A program made the position numbers and the translations under genes. Shown here piece after piece: positions 11,762-21,900 of a stretch of 64,000 nt of DNA (positions are counted from its first letter, which is position 1; each line of letters starts with the position of its first letter). Source of the DNA: Leptodontidium sp. MPI-SDFR-AT-0119 (Eukaryota > Ascomycota > Leotiomycetes > Helotiales > Leptodontidiaceae); contig JAHLEZ010000020.1 of the NCBI GenBank assembly GCA_020726505.1, positions 930,001 to 994,000 on the forward strand, in the 5' to 3' direction. The notes under the pieces were generated by a model. It had not been told where the DNA came from, made no database searches, and saw only the letters and a program-made list of their open reading frames with translations.

Positions 11762-12290
11762 ATGACTACAACCGTCACCTCCACTTGCGCATGCCGCAGC
11801 TTCTCTCCCACGGTCGACTTCCCAAACTCCATGTTTCCCATGGACCGGGCCCTATGCCTCTGCAACAACTGCCGCCGCGTCTCAGGCTCCTGCGGCTGGT
11901 CCAGCCTCACCGTCCATCCAAGCCAAGTCATCGAGCCCTCAAAGTTCCAAACCACCGCGTACGAATCTTCAAAGGGTGTAAATCGACATCACTGCTCAAC
12001 ATGCGGCGCACATACCTTCACAATGGTCGAAAGGGGCCAAATGAACGTTTGCGTTATCAATACCGGACTTTGGGATCGAAACAGAGGGATTGATAAATTG
12101 GACGGGATGTAAATGGATTGAGGATACTCTGGACGGTGGAATCAGTGTCTGGTTCAAGGATATGAAGCGGGCTGATGGGAACAAGGAGGAGTTGAAACGC
12201 TATCTTCGTTATGATCAGGAAGGGGGCGAGCTCGTGCCTGAAGGATCGTTCCTTGAACTTGTCCCAAATAATAAGCGCCATCTCCTCTAG
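11762..12290 (+). pseudogene. GFA-family (glutathione-dependent formaldehyde-activating-like) gene with a 1-base frameshift
   Basis: Zinc-binding Mss4-like fold protein of the GFA family, whose members are annotated as S-hydroxymethyl glutathione synthases; most fungal paralogues have no known substrate. Zinc ligands are visible: C9-x-C11 (TCACRS), CLCNNCRRVSG with CxxC, and HHCSTCGAH. The frame is broken at the A run 12079-12081: after GLWDR the reading continues in the next frame as INWTGCKWIEDTLDGGISVWF and runs to a stop at 12288-12290. Removing one A would give one protein of about 175 residues. As written the product ends at 12112 (116 residues). The gene is either recently inactivated or affected by a sequence error; the second half remains free of stops. 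Confidence 0.8.
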
Positions 12291-13119
12291 AACAAAAGCC
12301 CGTGCAGGTTTCGCGCGCGCTTCTCATTTATTGTGGCGTAGTTAATCCAAACGATGCTTATATGCGGGTCGATCTGTTGGTCTTGTTTTGGCTACTACAT
12401 GGATTCTTAAAGTGCTCCTTTGGATCCGGTTAGATCCGGTTGATAAAAATTTGAAAAGAAAGTGATCCGCCTACAGTAAGATTAATTTCTAAAATTATTT
12501 ACTTCAAACACTTGACTCCTAACGAAAGTAATCTGAAGACGCTCTGACAATCTGTTGGATTTTCTTACTGAGGGTTCTAATTTGTCGATCTAGATCGGAA
12601 ATAGCAGGCGCTTAGAATGGGGGTTGACCACAACCACTCAAGTCACGCCAACAACTCCAACGTAGGACAGAAAGGCTCCTAATGAAACCAATGTGACCAG
12701 ACGTTATGATAGTCATGCATAGAATTAACTCATTTGCCAGGCGCTGGCCCCCCTTACACAGATATATAAACCATTAGCGCAACCCTTAAACTCTCTCTCA
12801 TCACTTCATTCACATTCACATTCAGTCTAAACCTTCATTGCAATTTCACGTCCTCAAATTCCATACCAAAAACACAACTAGCATATCATTGGTGTCTCCA
12901 GCTATTCAACTTCTTCGTTCAGACAGCAATCACTCGAAATCCTCATTCCAGCACCATCATTTTCGCCCTGTTGTCACTTTTCACTTCACCTGTTATTTTG
13001 CTCACTATCAACTACTCGAGCATCCCCCCTTCAGCGTTATCCAACCGTATCCATTTCGCCCTTCTTCTTTTGGCCGCCATTTTCATCATATCGGTATATA
13101 TCCAGGCGAAAAATTAGCG
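12291..13119. other. AT-rich intergenic region / promoter of the gene at 13120
   Basis: Holds a duplicated GATCCGGTT near 12422-12442, a TATA box, and a pyrimidine-rich leader (CTCTCTCTCATCACTTC) after it. No coding region recognised. Confidence 0.5.
12763..12769 (+). promoter_or_regulatory. TATA box (TATATAA)
   Basis: TATATAA lies about 350 bases before the ATG at 13120 and is followed within 25-60 bases by CT-rich repeats typical of fungal transcription start regions, implying a 5' UTR of roughly 300 nt. Confidence 0.5.
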
Positions 13120-13707
13120 ATGTCGCAAGGCCATAATGTGTACAAAGTCCAATATCGGCTGGGGATGCAAGATCCTTTGATTCCGGGCATCAGATACCAC
13201 ACAGTTATCTTTATCGAAACCGATGCAGACGGCGGAGGCTACATCTATCACGTTACCGGAGATATCGCTTCTACAGATGGAATGACATATCAGTGCAAGA
13301 AAGGGCGCCCACCGGAGCAATCAGACACATTCTATCGCAAGACTTACCTTGGCCAGATCCGTGTGTCCGATTTGAAAGAGGTTGGACGACTGCTTCAATC
13401 AGTTCCACCCCCTCCTCGTCAGAGGATTTTCATCACCACTACCATGAAATATGAGCAATGTAAACCGGATGGCACTCTTTACGGATCGCACGAGGAGCGA
13501 CCCCCATACTCTAAGTGTACGGAGTGGACGGAGCAGAGGGCTATACCTACTTTGGAACAGGCTGGTATTATCCATAAGGATGGTGTTGCATCAAGCACCC
13601 AGGCATCCAGCTCCCAGACAAGTGCCACCTCGTCATCGGCATGGATTTGGGATGACCAACACCAGCGATATCGTTATTGGGATGGAAAAGAGTGGGTTTG
13701 GCAGTGA
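13120..13707 (+). CDS. hypothetical protein with WD-x-YRYWDG-x-WVWQ tail
   Basis: An intact 195-residue single-exon gene. The body (IRYHTVIFIETDADGGGYIYHV, KCTEWTEQRAIPTLEQAGI) recalls a conserved fungal protein family without known function, to my knowledge often present in several copies per genome. The carboxy terminus after a Ser/Thr-rich linker is WIWDDQHQRYRYWDGKEWVWQ-like, an aromatic WW-type tail seen in other fungal hypothetical proteins. No signal peptide or membrane segment. The frame stays open upstream to 12838 but the first ATG is 13120, preceded by a TATA box and CT-rich leader, so that start is chosen. Function unknown. Confidence 0.7.
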   Translation: MSQGHNVYKVQYRLGMQDPLIPGIRYHTVIFIETDADGGGYIYHVTGDIASTDGMTYQCKKGRPPEQSDTFYRKTYLGQIRVSDLKEVGRLLQSVPPPPRQRIFITTTMKYEQCKPDGTLYGSHEERPPYSKCTEWTEQRAIPTLEQAGIIHKDGVASSTQASSSQTSATSSSAWIWDDQHQRYRYWDGKEWVWQ

Positions 13708-14034
13708 GGAATATCTGGGACACAAGAGTTCATGCTGTGCATTGAATAGAGCGGGGAAACCAGGTGTTGAAGTTTGACTGTTTACAGTTACTGTGATGAT
13801 GTGTATCTAAAACTGTGTGGCGTTTCTTTTACCTTCTTAACTATAGTCTGTCGTTATTGGCAAAATTGAATACAGGACTGCTTTTCGTTTTCTATCTGAA
13901 GCTCTAAGTTTGAGCAAAAGGTTGTTATGGAACTTTGAAGTGTGTCTATTGAGAGTGATAACCAACGAATCTAGTGCAAAGCCAATAGCGAGCTGTTTAA
14001 GCGAGGGGAGTGAGTATTATTCTAGGCATCCTAA

Positions 14035-15022
14035 TCAAAACCATAAATCTTGATACAGCATTCTTAGGGCCGCAGCTTCACTAGGCCATGGGTCTACGAT
14101 CTGCTCCAGTCGTTCTGGCCAGTCGTCACGCCACTCAAATGCAACGAAAAGGGAGGAATATTCCCAGTAACTTGGGTACCAGCCTGCTTCCTCCCAATCA
14201 ATCAGAGCAACCTCGAAGCACTTACTAGCCAAGCCCGCTTGACTCTGTACACGGCGTACTAAAATATTCTTTGGTTGGAGGTCTGAATGCGAGAACCTGG
14301 GTTCATGCCCTTTCAACATAGCGTCCAAATTCCGTTCATAGAAGTCTGCTTTAAAGCTGTGCTTCCCATTTTCCGCCCATATTGCTCTTAGCCTCCTCAC
14401 TAGTGCCGCATTGAACTCGCTTTCCGAATCAAACGGCCCGCATATTGCTGGATCAGCATCGGCACTATGGAACAAATGGTGTGGCATAGGGCCCTTTTCC
14501 ACACTGCCATAGAAGTTGGGGTAAGGCATAGGAATTTTGCGAATGGTAGCAAAGACATCCTTTAACTTGTCGCAAACGGTAGACTTTTCATCGTCATCGA
14601 GCACCGGCCACATAGCCTCGAGTGATTCTCCATCCAATCGCTCCATGACAAGGCATAAGTGACCGTTCGATGGTAAACGATACATGGCATATAGCTTTGG
14701 AACTGTGATGAAGCTAAAGCTTGCAAGGTGCTTCTCGAGGAACAGCAAGGTCTGCCCTTCGCGCTCACGTACTCCACGCCCATGCTTGACAATGAAGTGT
14801 GGGCCGACAGCAACGACCCGGTGGTAGGATGCATCATCGCGAAGTACCGCGGTCGATTCCAAGAACTGTTTCTCCATTGGCAGGGGAGCGGGGATTCGTG
14901 AAGGGGGTTTGAGGTAAGGAAGGCGTACGGGTGCCCAGTTCGTGGTCTGGGAGGTCTGACAATTGCAAGTTAGATGAGTGTGCGCCTTAAATAGCATGAA
15001 GGAACTAAGTACTTACCTCCAT
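14035..15022 (-). CDS. APH-family phosphotransferase (aminoglycoside/choline-kinase-like fold)
   Basis: Cytosolic small-molecule kinase-like protein of 308 residues with the APH fold; fungal members have mostly unknown substrates. A two-codon first exon (ATG GAG, 15022-15017) is followed by a 61-nt intron (14956-15016; GTAAGT...GTCAG) and the long exon 14955-14035. Motifs: HFIVKHG (N-lobe lysine), LVMERLDGESLEAMW (hinge), the catalytic loop FSHSDLQPKNILV with H-x-D-x4-N, and ALIDWEEAGWYPSYWEY replacing the DFG metal site, as usual in APH proteins. All catalytic positions are present. The alternative start inside the intron gives a Cys-rich leader and is less likely. Confidence 0.8.
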
Positions 15023-15764
15023 TGGTGAAGCTTTATTGTTGTACTAGACTGGAAGAAATTTGATGGATCTAACAGAAGGAGCAGTGTTGGTAACTACGGA
15101 GGTATGAGGTCGATTTTCGATTATTTGTAATTCGGGGTCCGTGCCCGCTCGTTGGTTAATACGCTGGCTCTCCAATTTTTGGTGCGGCACCACCAGAATT
15201 TGATTGAACGTTTGACCACCAAGAACTCCACCAATTCCTTTCCGATTGTCTTCCAAATTAGCTTAAATTGAAGCTCTATACTTATTCTTTCGATTATGAA
15301 TCTGCGAGTACGGTGACGTCATAGCTCTAAATCTACCAGCATGGAAACGCGACCGAATCGACCAATTAAGAGCAACTTCGGATTCTAGTACAGAGGGCTC
15401 AAGTAAGAATTGTAGACGTCTAGAATGAAATTAGGGGTCCTAACTGATGAGGAGTAACTACTCCTGGCAAAGTCCCTTTCAGAAACTATCCTGGAAGTCC
15501 CAATAGTCCCATAAGCCCACAACTTCCAGAACCTTTTCTCCTGGAATGCACCAGTATCCTTGGAGTAAAGCTCCCAGAAGCCCTGCTCCTCCCGGAAGCA
15601 TAGGGGTTCCTAGAATCATCAGGTTATGTAACTCTTATTTCTGCTTCTCTAGCTGGCCTGCAATAGCTGGACCTGCTGCTGCACGGCTATAATCCAGTTG
15701 TTCTCGGCCTTGCAACATACGCTTATCAATTTGAAAGCTCATCCCCGGATTAAAAAATGCCATG
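15023..15764. other. intergenic region with degenerate short repeats
   Basis: 15430-15620 repeats degenerate CCTGGAAG / CCCAGAAG / CTCCTGG words on one strand, suggesting an old decayed tandem array. No gene recognised. Confidence 0.35.
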
Positions 15765-17161
15765 TTAGTTCTGTTTGAGGAACAGAAGTTCTTCGTAGAT
15801 TTTTGGCAGATAATTGTATTGGCATACGTAAGTGTGAAGGCCGTTTGTCGATCGTTCCTCACGAATGATCGAACGTGAGACAAGTTCCTCAAAATGTTGT
15901 CTAAGTTTTGCCCCGTTTGAGAGAAGAGACACCAGATCCGGATGAAGGCCAGCATCCTGTGGTGTGATTGCCTCATATTCACCCTGCTCGCTCCATCGCG
16001 CCTGTGGTGATGCTGCACGATCAAGTATAAGTTTTGGGATATGGTTTCCTATGGCATATAACAGTGGAGGTATGAGTGTCCTTCACCAGACCTCAACAGC
16101 TGGAATTGTCGAGCCTATCCTTGTATGTATGCTCTCTACATGCCGCGAAGCTGTTTTTGGGATCTGGCCTTGACCCGCTGGATAGCTCACTTCATGTCTG
16201 GGATTTTCCGAATCCGCTCCACCGCTATGCATGTGGTACACCTTCGATGGTGAGGCCGAGCCCTCCACGCAAGGTGGGAGACATCTCTGCAGGATTATCC
16301 GTCGGATGCGTCGACCAAGGTCGCGAATGTCGTCCTTCTGTGACAGTTCTTCCCAGACGCCACTAACGACAGGTTCTATCCAGGTATCGAACCTAATTTG
16401 GTCTAGTGGCAGTTTTCTCTCAAGCCTTGAAGTTGTTAAAAATGGAGGTGAAGAGGCTTCCGCACTTACGTCGACCAGCCAATACTCGAAGGGAGAGTCA
16501 GCAGGATACTGTCCTCGAATTTATTCGTGAGCATGTTATACTTCCGGCCTGCTTTGACTTGTTCCCGCAGCTTAGAGACTCTTGTATCGCTATCCTCAAT
16601 ATCGGGGCCTAGAATATGACGACCTAAATCCATATACTCATAGTCGAATGCTGTTTCGTGCTCTGGATATCTCGCAGCGAAGCAGTCGAACCAAAATAAG
16701 GCGAGAAACCTTCTTCGCAAACAGCATGCATGGCCCTGTGCCTCAGTGCGAGCGGTCGCGTGCAATACAAAACGGAGTGGCTCGTCGCAATTCTCGGGGG
16801 GTAGGAAGCTATGGGAGGGAGATGTCCAAAAGAGGCTGACATCTCTCTTCCAGGCCAGGCACTCCTCCTCGTCTAGTGTCTGCTCCCTAGGTACAGACTT
16901 TTTGATATGTATAGCTTCCAAATGTGGTTGCTTTCGCTTCGGTTGCTGTTGTAACGGGTGAGCCTCTACATGCCGGTGGTGTACAGATTTCAGATACGTC
17001 CGAATTTCGTCATGCTATCATAGAAGCGTCAGTAAACCTTCTGAAATGCAGCCACTGTGACTCACCTGCTCATACAGTTTGTCGAGAGCATCTGACCTCT
17101 CTGCAGGTTGCAGCGTATGCAGAAGATCAACGATAGAGCTCACACAGAGGCCGTTTCCCAT
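15765..17161 (-). pseudogene. unrecognised multi-exon gene with an in-frame TGA
   Basis: Four exons on the complement, all frame-consistent: 17161-17066, 17014-16559, 16508-16470 and 16418 downward, with introns of 51, 50 and 51 nt (donors GTGAGT, GTCAAA, GTAAGT). Product begins MGNGLCVSSIVDLLHTLQP and includes PLRFVLHATARTEAQGHACC and SPFEYWLVD. The last exon reaches TGA at 16085-16083, yet the same frame stays open for another 105 codons (RTLIPPLLYAIGNHIPKLIL) to TAA at 15765. The TGA could be a mutated CGA or TGG codon, or a shorter protein of 308 residues is real. No domain recognised. It is divergently placed, 101 bases from the pseudokinase gene. A decayed relative of exon 4 lies at 40239-40400. 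Confidence 0.5.
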
Positions 17162-17262
17162 TTCGTGTGCAAGGCTCTTCACGAGGCTCTGGGAGTTCGG
17201 GATGGTTGGTGGCGATCACGCTAAACCTATTGCGCTGACACCGCAGTGCTGACGCTTTCGAC

Positions 17263-17953
17263 ATGACGCAAGATGGCAGCCCGGCTGACCTCTCAACTAA
17301 ACGCCCTCCCTCATATAATTCTGGTCCCGTTGATTGCAATTACCTTTTAATGATCGCTTCCTCGATCTATCCGACAGAACGAGAAATAGCATATATCATT
17401 AGTCAGGTAAGACATATATCATCCTCCTCCGCCTGCCTTTGTTAACATCGCAGGTCCTGGCTGCAATGAACTTCATCCGTTGCAGGGAACTCAATCACCA
17501 ACGCATGTCAATAGACAACATTTTCATCTCTTCGAAAGGCGAGATCAAAATTGGTGAGAACCTAACCCAAGAAGGATTGTATAGCTCTAACTACAATTCA
17601 GATCCCACCAATTGCCCGGATGGCAAAGAGGATAATTCGGTAGATTCGAAGTCCTTAAGCACAATCATGTTGCAGATGATGAATGAAAAAAGAGAGACCT
17701 TAGAGGCTTCACCAGACGGCTGGTCTGCCGAGGCGGTCCATTTTGTGGAAGCTACTGCTACTGCAACACCGGAGGAGCTGTCGGATGTGAGTTTACCTAA
17801 TCTTTACTCCGGCTCGTTGCTGAGGCTTGCTAGCATATCTTTTTGAGTCGTTCGGGCAGCGCTGAGATCTTGACGCCTCTCTGTACATTGGTTCACCTGC
17901 TGGGTTCGAAAGATGTACATCTGGATAAAAATTCGGGGAGGAGGCTGGAATAA
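17263..17953 (+). CDS. pseudokinase C-lobe protein, N-lobe absent
   Basis: Three exons (17263-17406, 17454-17786, 17834-17953) encode 198 residues; introns 47 and 47 nt with GTAAGA/GCAG and GTGAGT/CTAG. The product looks like a protein-kinase C-lobe: QVLAAMNFIRCRELNH (helix before the catalytic loop), QRMSIDNIFISSKGEIKIG where the canonical HRDxKxxN and DFG would be. Here Asn is kept but the catalytic Asp and DFG are missing, so it should be inactive. The glycine loop and VAIK lysine region are not found upstream. The coding region may begin further left, since a CAG acceptor stands just before the ATG. It is either a truncated kinase relic or a small scaffold protein. Confidence 0.5.
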
Positions 17954-18614
17954 GAGGTGAGGTCACCGACCGAGAGGGTTAACATGTATGAGCGGCAGGT
18001 ATCGACGAGTCGTCCTTGGCCTTCAATGAGGGCTGCGCCACGAAGCAGAAATATCTGGCAATCACGGAAATATGGCACGCTGATTCGAGAGCCACAGATT
18101 GTCAAGGGGAGGTTGGGCGATTGTCTCGCAAAATAATGAACTCGTTAGGTCTTTGTGGTGTAAGTTATCTGAGCTCATTCATACCTTACCTTGCTCATTA
18201 CTGCCTTCACGACCTGCTCCAAGTAATCAGGATCGAGCGAATGGCAGAATCCTCTTTCTTTCCTGGGAACAACGTTTTGATTCGCGAGTATCGCAATGCA
18301 ATGTGGGCTCGAGAATCGGATTCGCCGTGCGTACCATCGACTGGATCATGGAGAGGTGTAGGGCCATGCACAGGATCGTCCTGGACATGGTAGATCAAGT
18401 GGAGACTGGACCCCAGAAAGCCAAGCCACTAATGTAATCTTTATCCCTACTTGCCAAGAAACCTTGTGGCCGAGAAACAACATGGGGGATTTTGACTTCG
18501 AGCATCTTAAACGCCACACCAACTTATGAGTTTCCAAAAAATAAAGATCAAAGTAACGTCCCCCCTATGTGCCGAGTTGAGCTTTGACTGTCTTCGACAT
18601 AATTAGAACATCTG
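17954..18614. other. unresolved region, frames on both strands
   Basis: A minus-strand frame at 17893-18105 (VPYFRDCQIFLLRGAALIEGQG) and a plus-strand frame at 18099-18437 (GFAVRTIDWIMERCRAMH) both look protein-like. I cannot connect either to a family or a complete model. Confidence 0.3.
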
Positions 18615-18616
18615 TA

Positions 18617-18905
18617 ATCGTCAGCGTAGCCCCCCCACACCACCTCCAACCACCCCCCGTGGTAGTCAGTGGAAAAGGTTAGACGTTTGGATTACCTTAG
18701 ACGTTTTTTTCCCACCAAAATTTGTTAGCGAGCGGAAATGGGGCCTTAAAAGTCAGCCACAGCCAATCTTCGAGTTTGCCAAGGAAAACTCAGAAATACG
18801 CCCATTTTCTCAGAAATACGCCGGAAACGTCTAAGGTAATCCAAACGTCTAACCTTTTCCACTGACTACCACGGGGGGTGGTTGGAGGTGGTGTACGCTG
18901 ACGAT
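18617..18905. mobile_element. MITE B, TA-flanked with about 85-bp inverted repeats
   Basis: Arms starting ATCGTCAGCGTA are inverted repeats for about 85 bases (including CACCACCTCCAACCACCCCC and GGTTAGACGTTTGGATTACC). The left arm has an extra run of seven bases (GCCCCCC-type) after GTA. TA at 18615-18616 and 18906-18907 flank it. At 289 bp it has no coding capacity. The nearly identical arms indicate a recent insertion or gene conversion. Confidence 0.85.
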
Positions 18906-19471
18906 TATTTGGGCGTCCAAGTCGTTCGGAGCTGCGGAGAAGCTACCAATTGTGTTGTGGCTGCGGTATGGCGCAAGTTCGAGGAACCGCCACCGTTGTC
19001 GGGTACCTTTCCCTCCCGGCTCTGTATTGGTGGGTGACCCACAAATGTAACAGCAAGGGTGCAATTCTCACACTTGCCAAGCCTGCAGTGAAACTGTGAT
19101 TATGATTGAGTCGCCCCACATTATTTTCTCCACCATGGTCTCCCTCAGTCAGCTTTGACCAGGCGTGCTTGTGGATAGAACTCCCAGGACGTCGACGACA
19201 ACCATCTCCTCAATCACCACAGCCCATTGCCTCCTGCATATGAACGACGGACCTCAACCCGCACGCAGCATGCGCATTGTAGCCTCACTTGATGAGGTCT
19301 ATGTCACGAAGGAAACTCGCTTTACGAAACTGATTCGTGTCAATGATACAGAGATGAGTGTCGTCAAAAGCCGATTTATCTTTGGAATTGGCGTGAAGGT
19401 CGAGCATGTATACGAGTGCAAACAACAGCGAGCTAGTCCATGGGACTAGGCTATCCTGGAGATGTTTATTC

Positions 19472-19710
19472 ATCCAGTGTTCCCAAATCCAGTGTCCCTA
19501 AATCCATTGTCCCTAAATCCAGTGCCCCTCAATCCATTGTCCCTAAATCCATTGTTCCTAAATCCATTGTCCCTTAATCCAGTGTCCCTAAATCCATTCT
19601 CCCTAAATCCATTGTCCCTTAATCCAGTGTCCCTAAATCCAGTGTCCCTCAATCCATTGTCCCTAAATCCATTGTCCCTTAAACCATTGTCCCTAGATCC
19701 ATTGCCATTA
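19472..19710. repeat. 15-bp minisatellite, about 16 copies
   Basis: Tandem units of AATCCATTGTCCCTA with AATCCAGTGTCCCTA as the main variant (also CTC or CTT at the end). The unit length is divisible by three, so frames stay open on both strands (NPLSL repeats on plus, DNGFR repeats on minus); this alone explains the long ORFs there. Confidence 0.95.
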
Positions 19711-19936
19711 GCTAAGCGCACCGAAGTCGTCTTCGCTCGTCTTCGCACAGCTATTTATACACATCAAGCAACATCAGAGTTCGGCTCTTGCATCTCGTTC
19801 ATTTGCAGTGTGAGTGGATCCCTGGTTTGGTGGCTGGCTTGGCATGACGGACCGGAGCCCCACCAAAGTTGCCAGCTCCTTAATAACTGCAACGGCGCCC
19901 GTCAGCTTCTCCTTCTCTCCGTAAACGTCCATCGCA

Positions 19937-21005
19937 ATGGGAGATAATGTCACCAGAAATTATACTCCAGAGAATCAACTCCAAGCGCTTCTTCGAACCT
20001 GGACATATATAACAGAAGTCCTTGTTACTAATGGATACTCTGCATGCCTGCTCAAGGAATTCTCTAGTATCGCCAGTGGACAGGTCGACCAAGCCCGTGT
20101 CAGTGGCATCGCAACTCCTCCTGCATCATCAATCGCTGAAACCGCCCGGTCTGAAGGACTGCGTACTCCCGCGATCCACTCGTTAATAACTAACCACCAA
20201 ACATGTGACGATGCCAGCTCTCTGAGCCTTGGCCATAATGGGGATAGAAATGTCGCTGCTGGCAGCGATGACTGTCACCCTGCTAATGTGTACAACAAAT
20301 GGATGAGCACATCAAATGTGGAGGATGGAGCAGATGCAGTAAAAGACGATGGTGTTGAAGATGAAATCAACTACTCCGATGTTGACGACCCGTCCGGAGT
20401 TCCACCTTGTCTTGTCTCTGACAGTGCCTGTCTTTCGCAATACCATAGCAGAAGTCCAGCTCAGGCGTACGAAGATACGCTGGCCACCGAAGAGACGACA
20501 TCCCAGAGCTCCTCAAGAGCGAACTCCTGCGCTCTTGCACAGATAAGCCCTCTGCGAGGTCCTTCGCACCGACGAGAGAGCCAGAGCCTGCCAATGTCGA
20601 GATCAACCATGTCGCACAATACTACATCCACCGACCCTCCTATTATATATACCATACCGGTCTCTACTGCTGGACTAGGCAATAGCAGTCTAGATACAGA
20701 TCAAAGCGATGACGCGCCGAGAAGTGAGCTCTACCATCCCCGTTCGTGCATTTAGCTGACTGTTTTGGTCTAAAGAAGCCTTCCCTTCGATTGATCCGCC
20801 CCAAATCCAGACAGAACAACGACATCCACGTCTCGCAGATCCGCTCGCTTTGCTGACCGGTTCTACGATCTCTCCAGACATGTTGTCCAGGATCCCGAAC
20901 CCCGAAATATCCAACTTATGGCACTACCTCCGCTCACAGAGGGCAACGCTTCTGGAGGGTCTGGACAAGGCACAGGGTCGAGCAGAACCGCGGTACCTTG
21001 CATGA
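19937..21005 (+). CDS. hypothetical, mostly disordered protein
   Basis: Two exons (19937-20723 and 20776-21005) separated by a 52-nt intron (GTGAGC...TCTAAAG, phase 1) encode 338 residues. The amino-terminal 60 residues (NQLQALLRTWTYITEVLVTNGYSACLL) are helical and the rest is Ser/Asp/Thr-rich and probably disordered, ending with a second short helical segment (PEISNLWHYLRSQRATLLEG). No known domain seen. Without the intron the protein would stop at 20754, losing the final helical part. The nearby minisatellite ends 226 bases upstream and may lie in its promoter. Function unknown. Confidence 0.6.
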
Positions 21006-21900
21006 GACAACCTCGAATAGAACATCATCTGGAAAAGCTTTAATAGATCGTCTTTCTTCTTAGCGTCGATTCACGGTGGCATGGCATTCTGGGCTGCTCT
21101 ACGGAGGCTTGGCTTCATTGCTCTCCGGATATGCCGAAGGCTCAAAGTTATGTGACCGCCTTATTAAGACAGTCAAGTCTGCACACATAAACCTATACCA
21201 GGCAGAAAAAAAAGGCGGTGACATAGCCTAGATCCCCTGAAAGCATTGGCTTAGACTTGAGAAGATGGAAACGAAATCCGCGGTGGGGCGTCAAGGAAAA
21301 CAAATCCCGTTTTCATGACGATATTTGTCCCTATGTAGGAAGCCTGACCCAGTCGACCCAGAGGCGGTCCGATTAGACTGGATCCGAGCAGAGCTAACCA
21401 TCGATCATACTTCCGCCGACGCCTCCTCAGCCGAAGACACGCCGGGATACAGATCTGGAGGTGGGCGCGAGATCCCACGAATTAACTGGTTTAACAGCGG
21501 GCACCAACCAGATGGAAAAGCCACACGGAAGTCATGGAGGAATTTGGACTTTCTCAGCTAACGCCTCGTCAGCCTTGGCTTGTCGACGTTTTTAGCGTGC
21601 GGGATACATGAACCTTCATGCGGGGTGGATTTGGTAGGAGACTGACTACTACCTTGAATCATCTGTACCTAGACACGTTGTCGCCGCAGGGTCAGGCACA
21701 GAGGTGGGATATTGACATGATGGATTTGTTTAAAGAGCTGCATACCCCGAGACCTGTCGATCGATCTTTTTACTTTCCCAAGACACAACTTCTGTGCCAA
21801 CTGTAGTGTCTCGAATACCTCCCACCTCCCACCTTCATCCCCCAACTTCTGTTCTTTTGAAAATCGTCCTGCTGCGACTGCAGCTAGAACATCTCCAAAC
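21006..21900. other. intergenic region before the tannase gene
   Basis: No convincing gene. Short frames only (21325-21561, 21618-21806 plus). It should contain the tannase promoter and possibly an undetected signal-peptide exon. Confidence 0.4.

Noticed and set aside
12838..13119. N-terminal extension of the hypothetical protein at 13120
   Set aside because: The frame opens with TTG, not ATG, and lies in the leader after the TATA box.
19462..19947. 161-codon plus ORF and 92-codon minus ORF through the minisatellite
   Set aside because: Both are explained by a 15-bp unit that leaves all frames free of stops; no start context or conserved domain.
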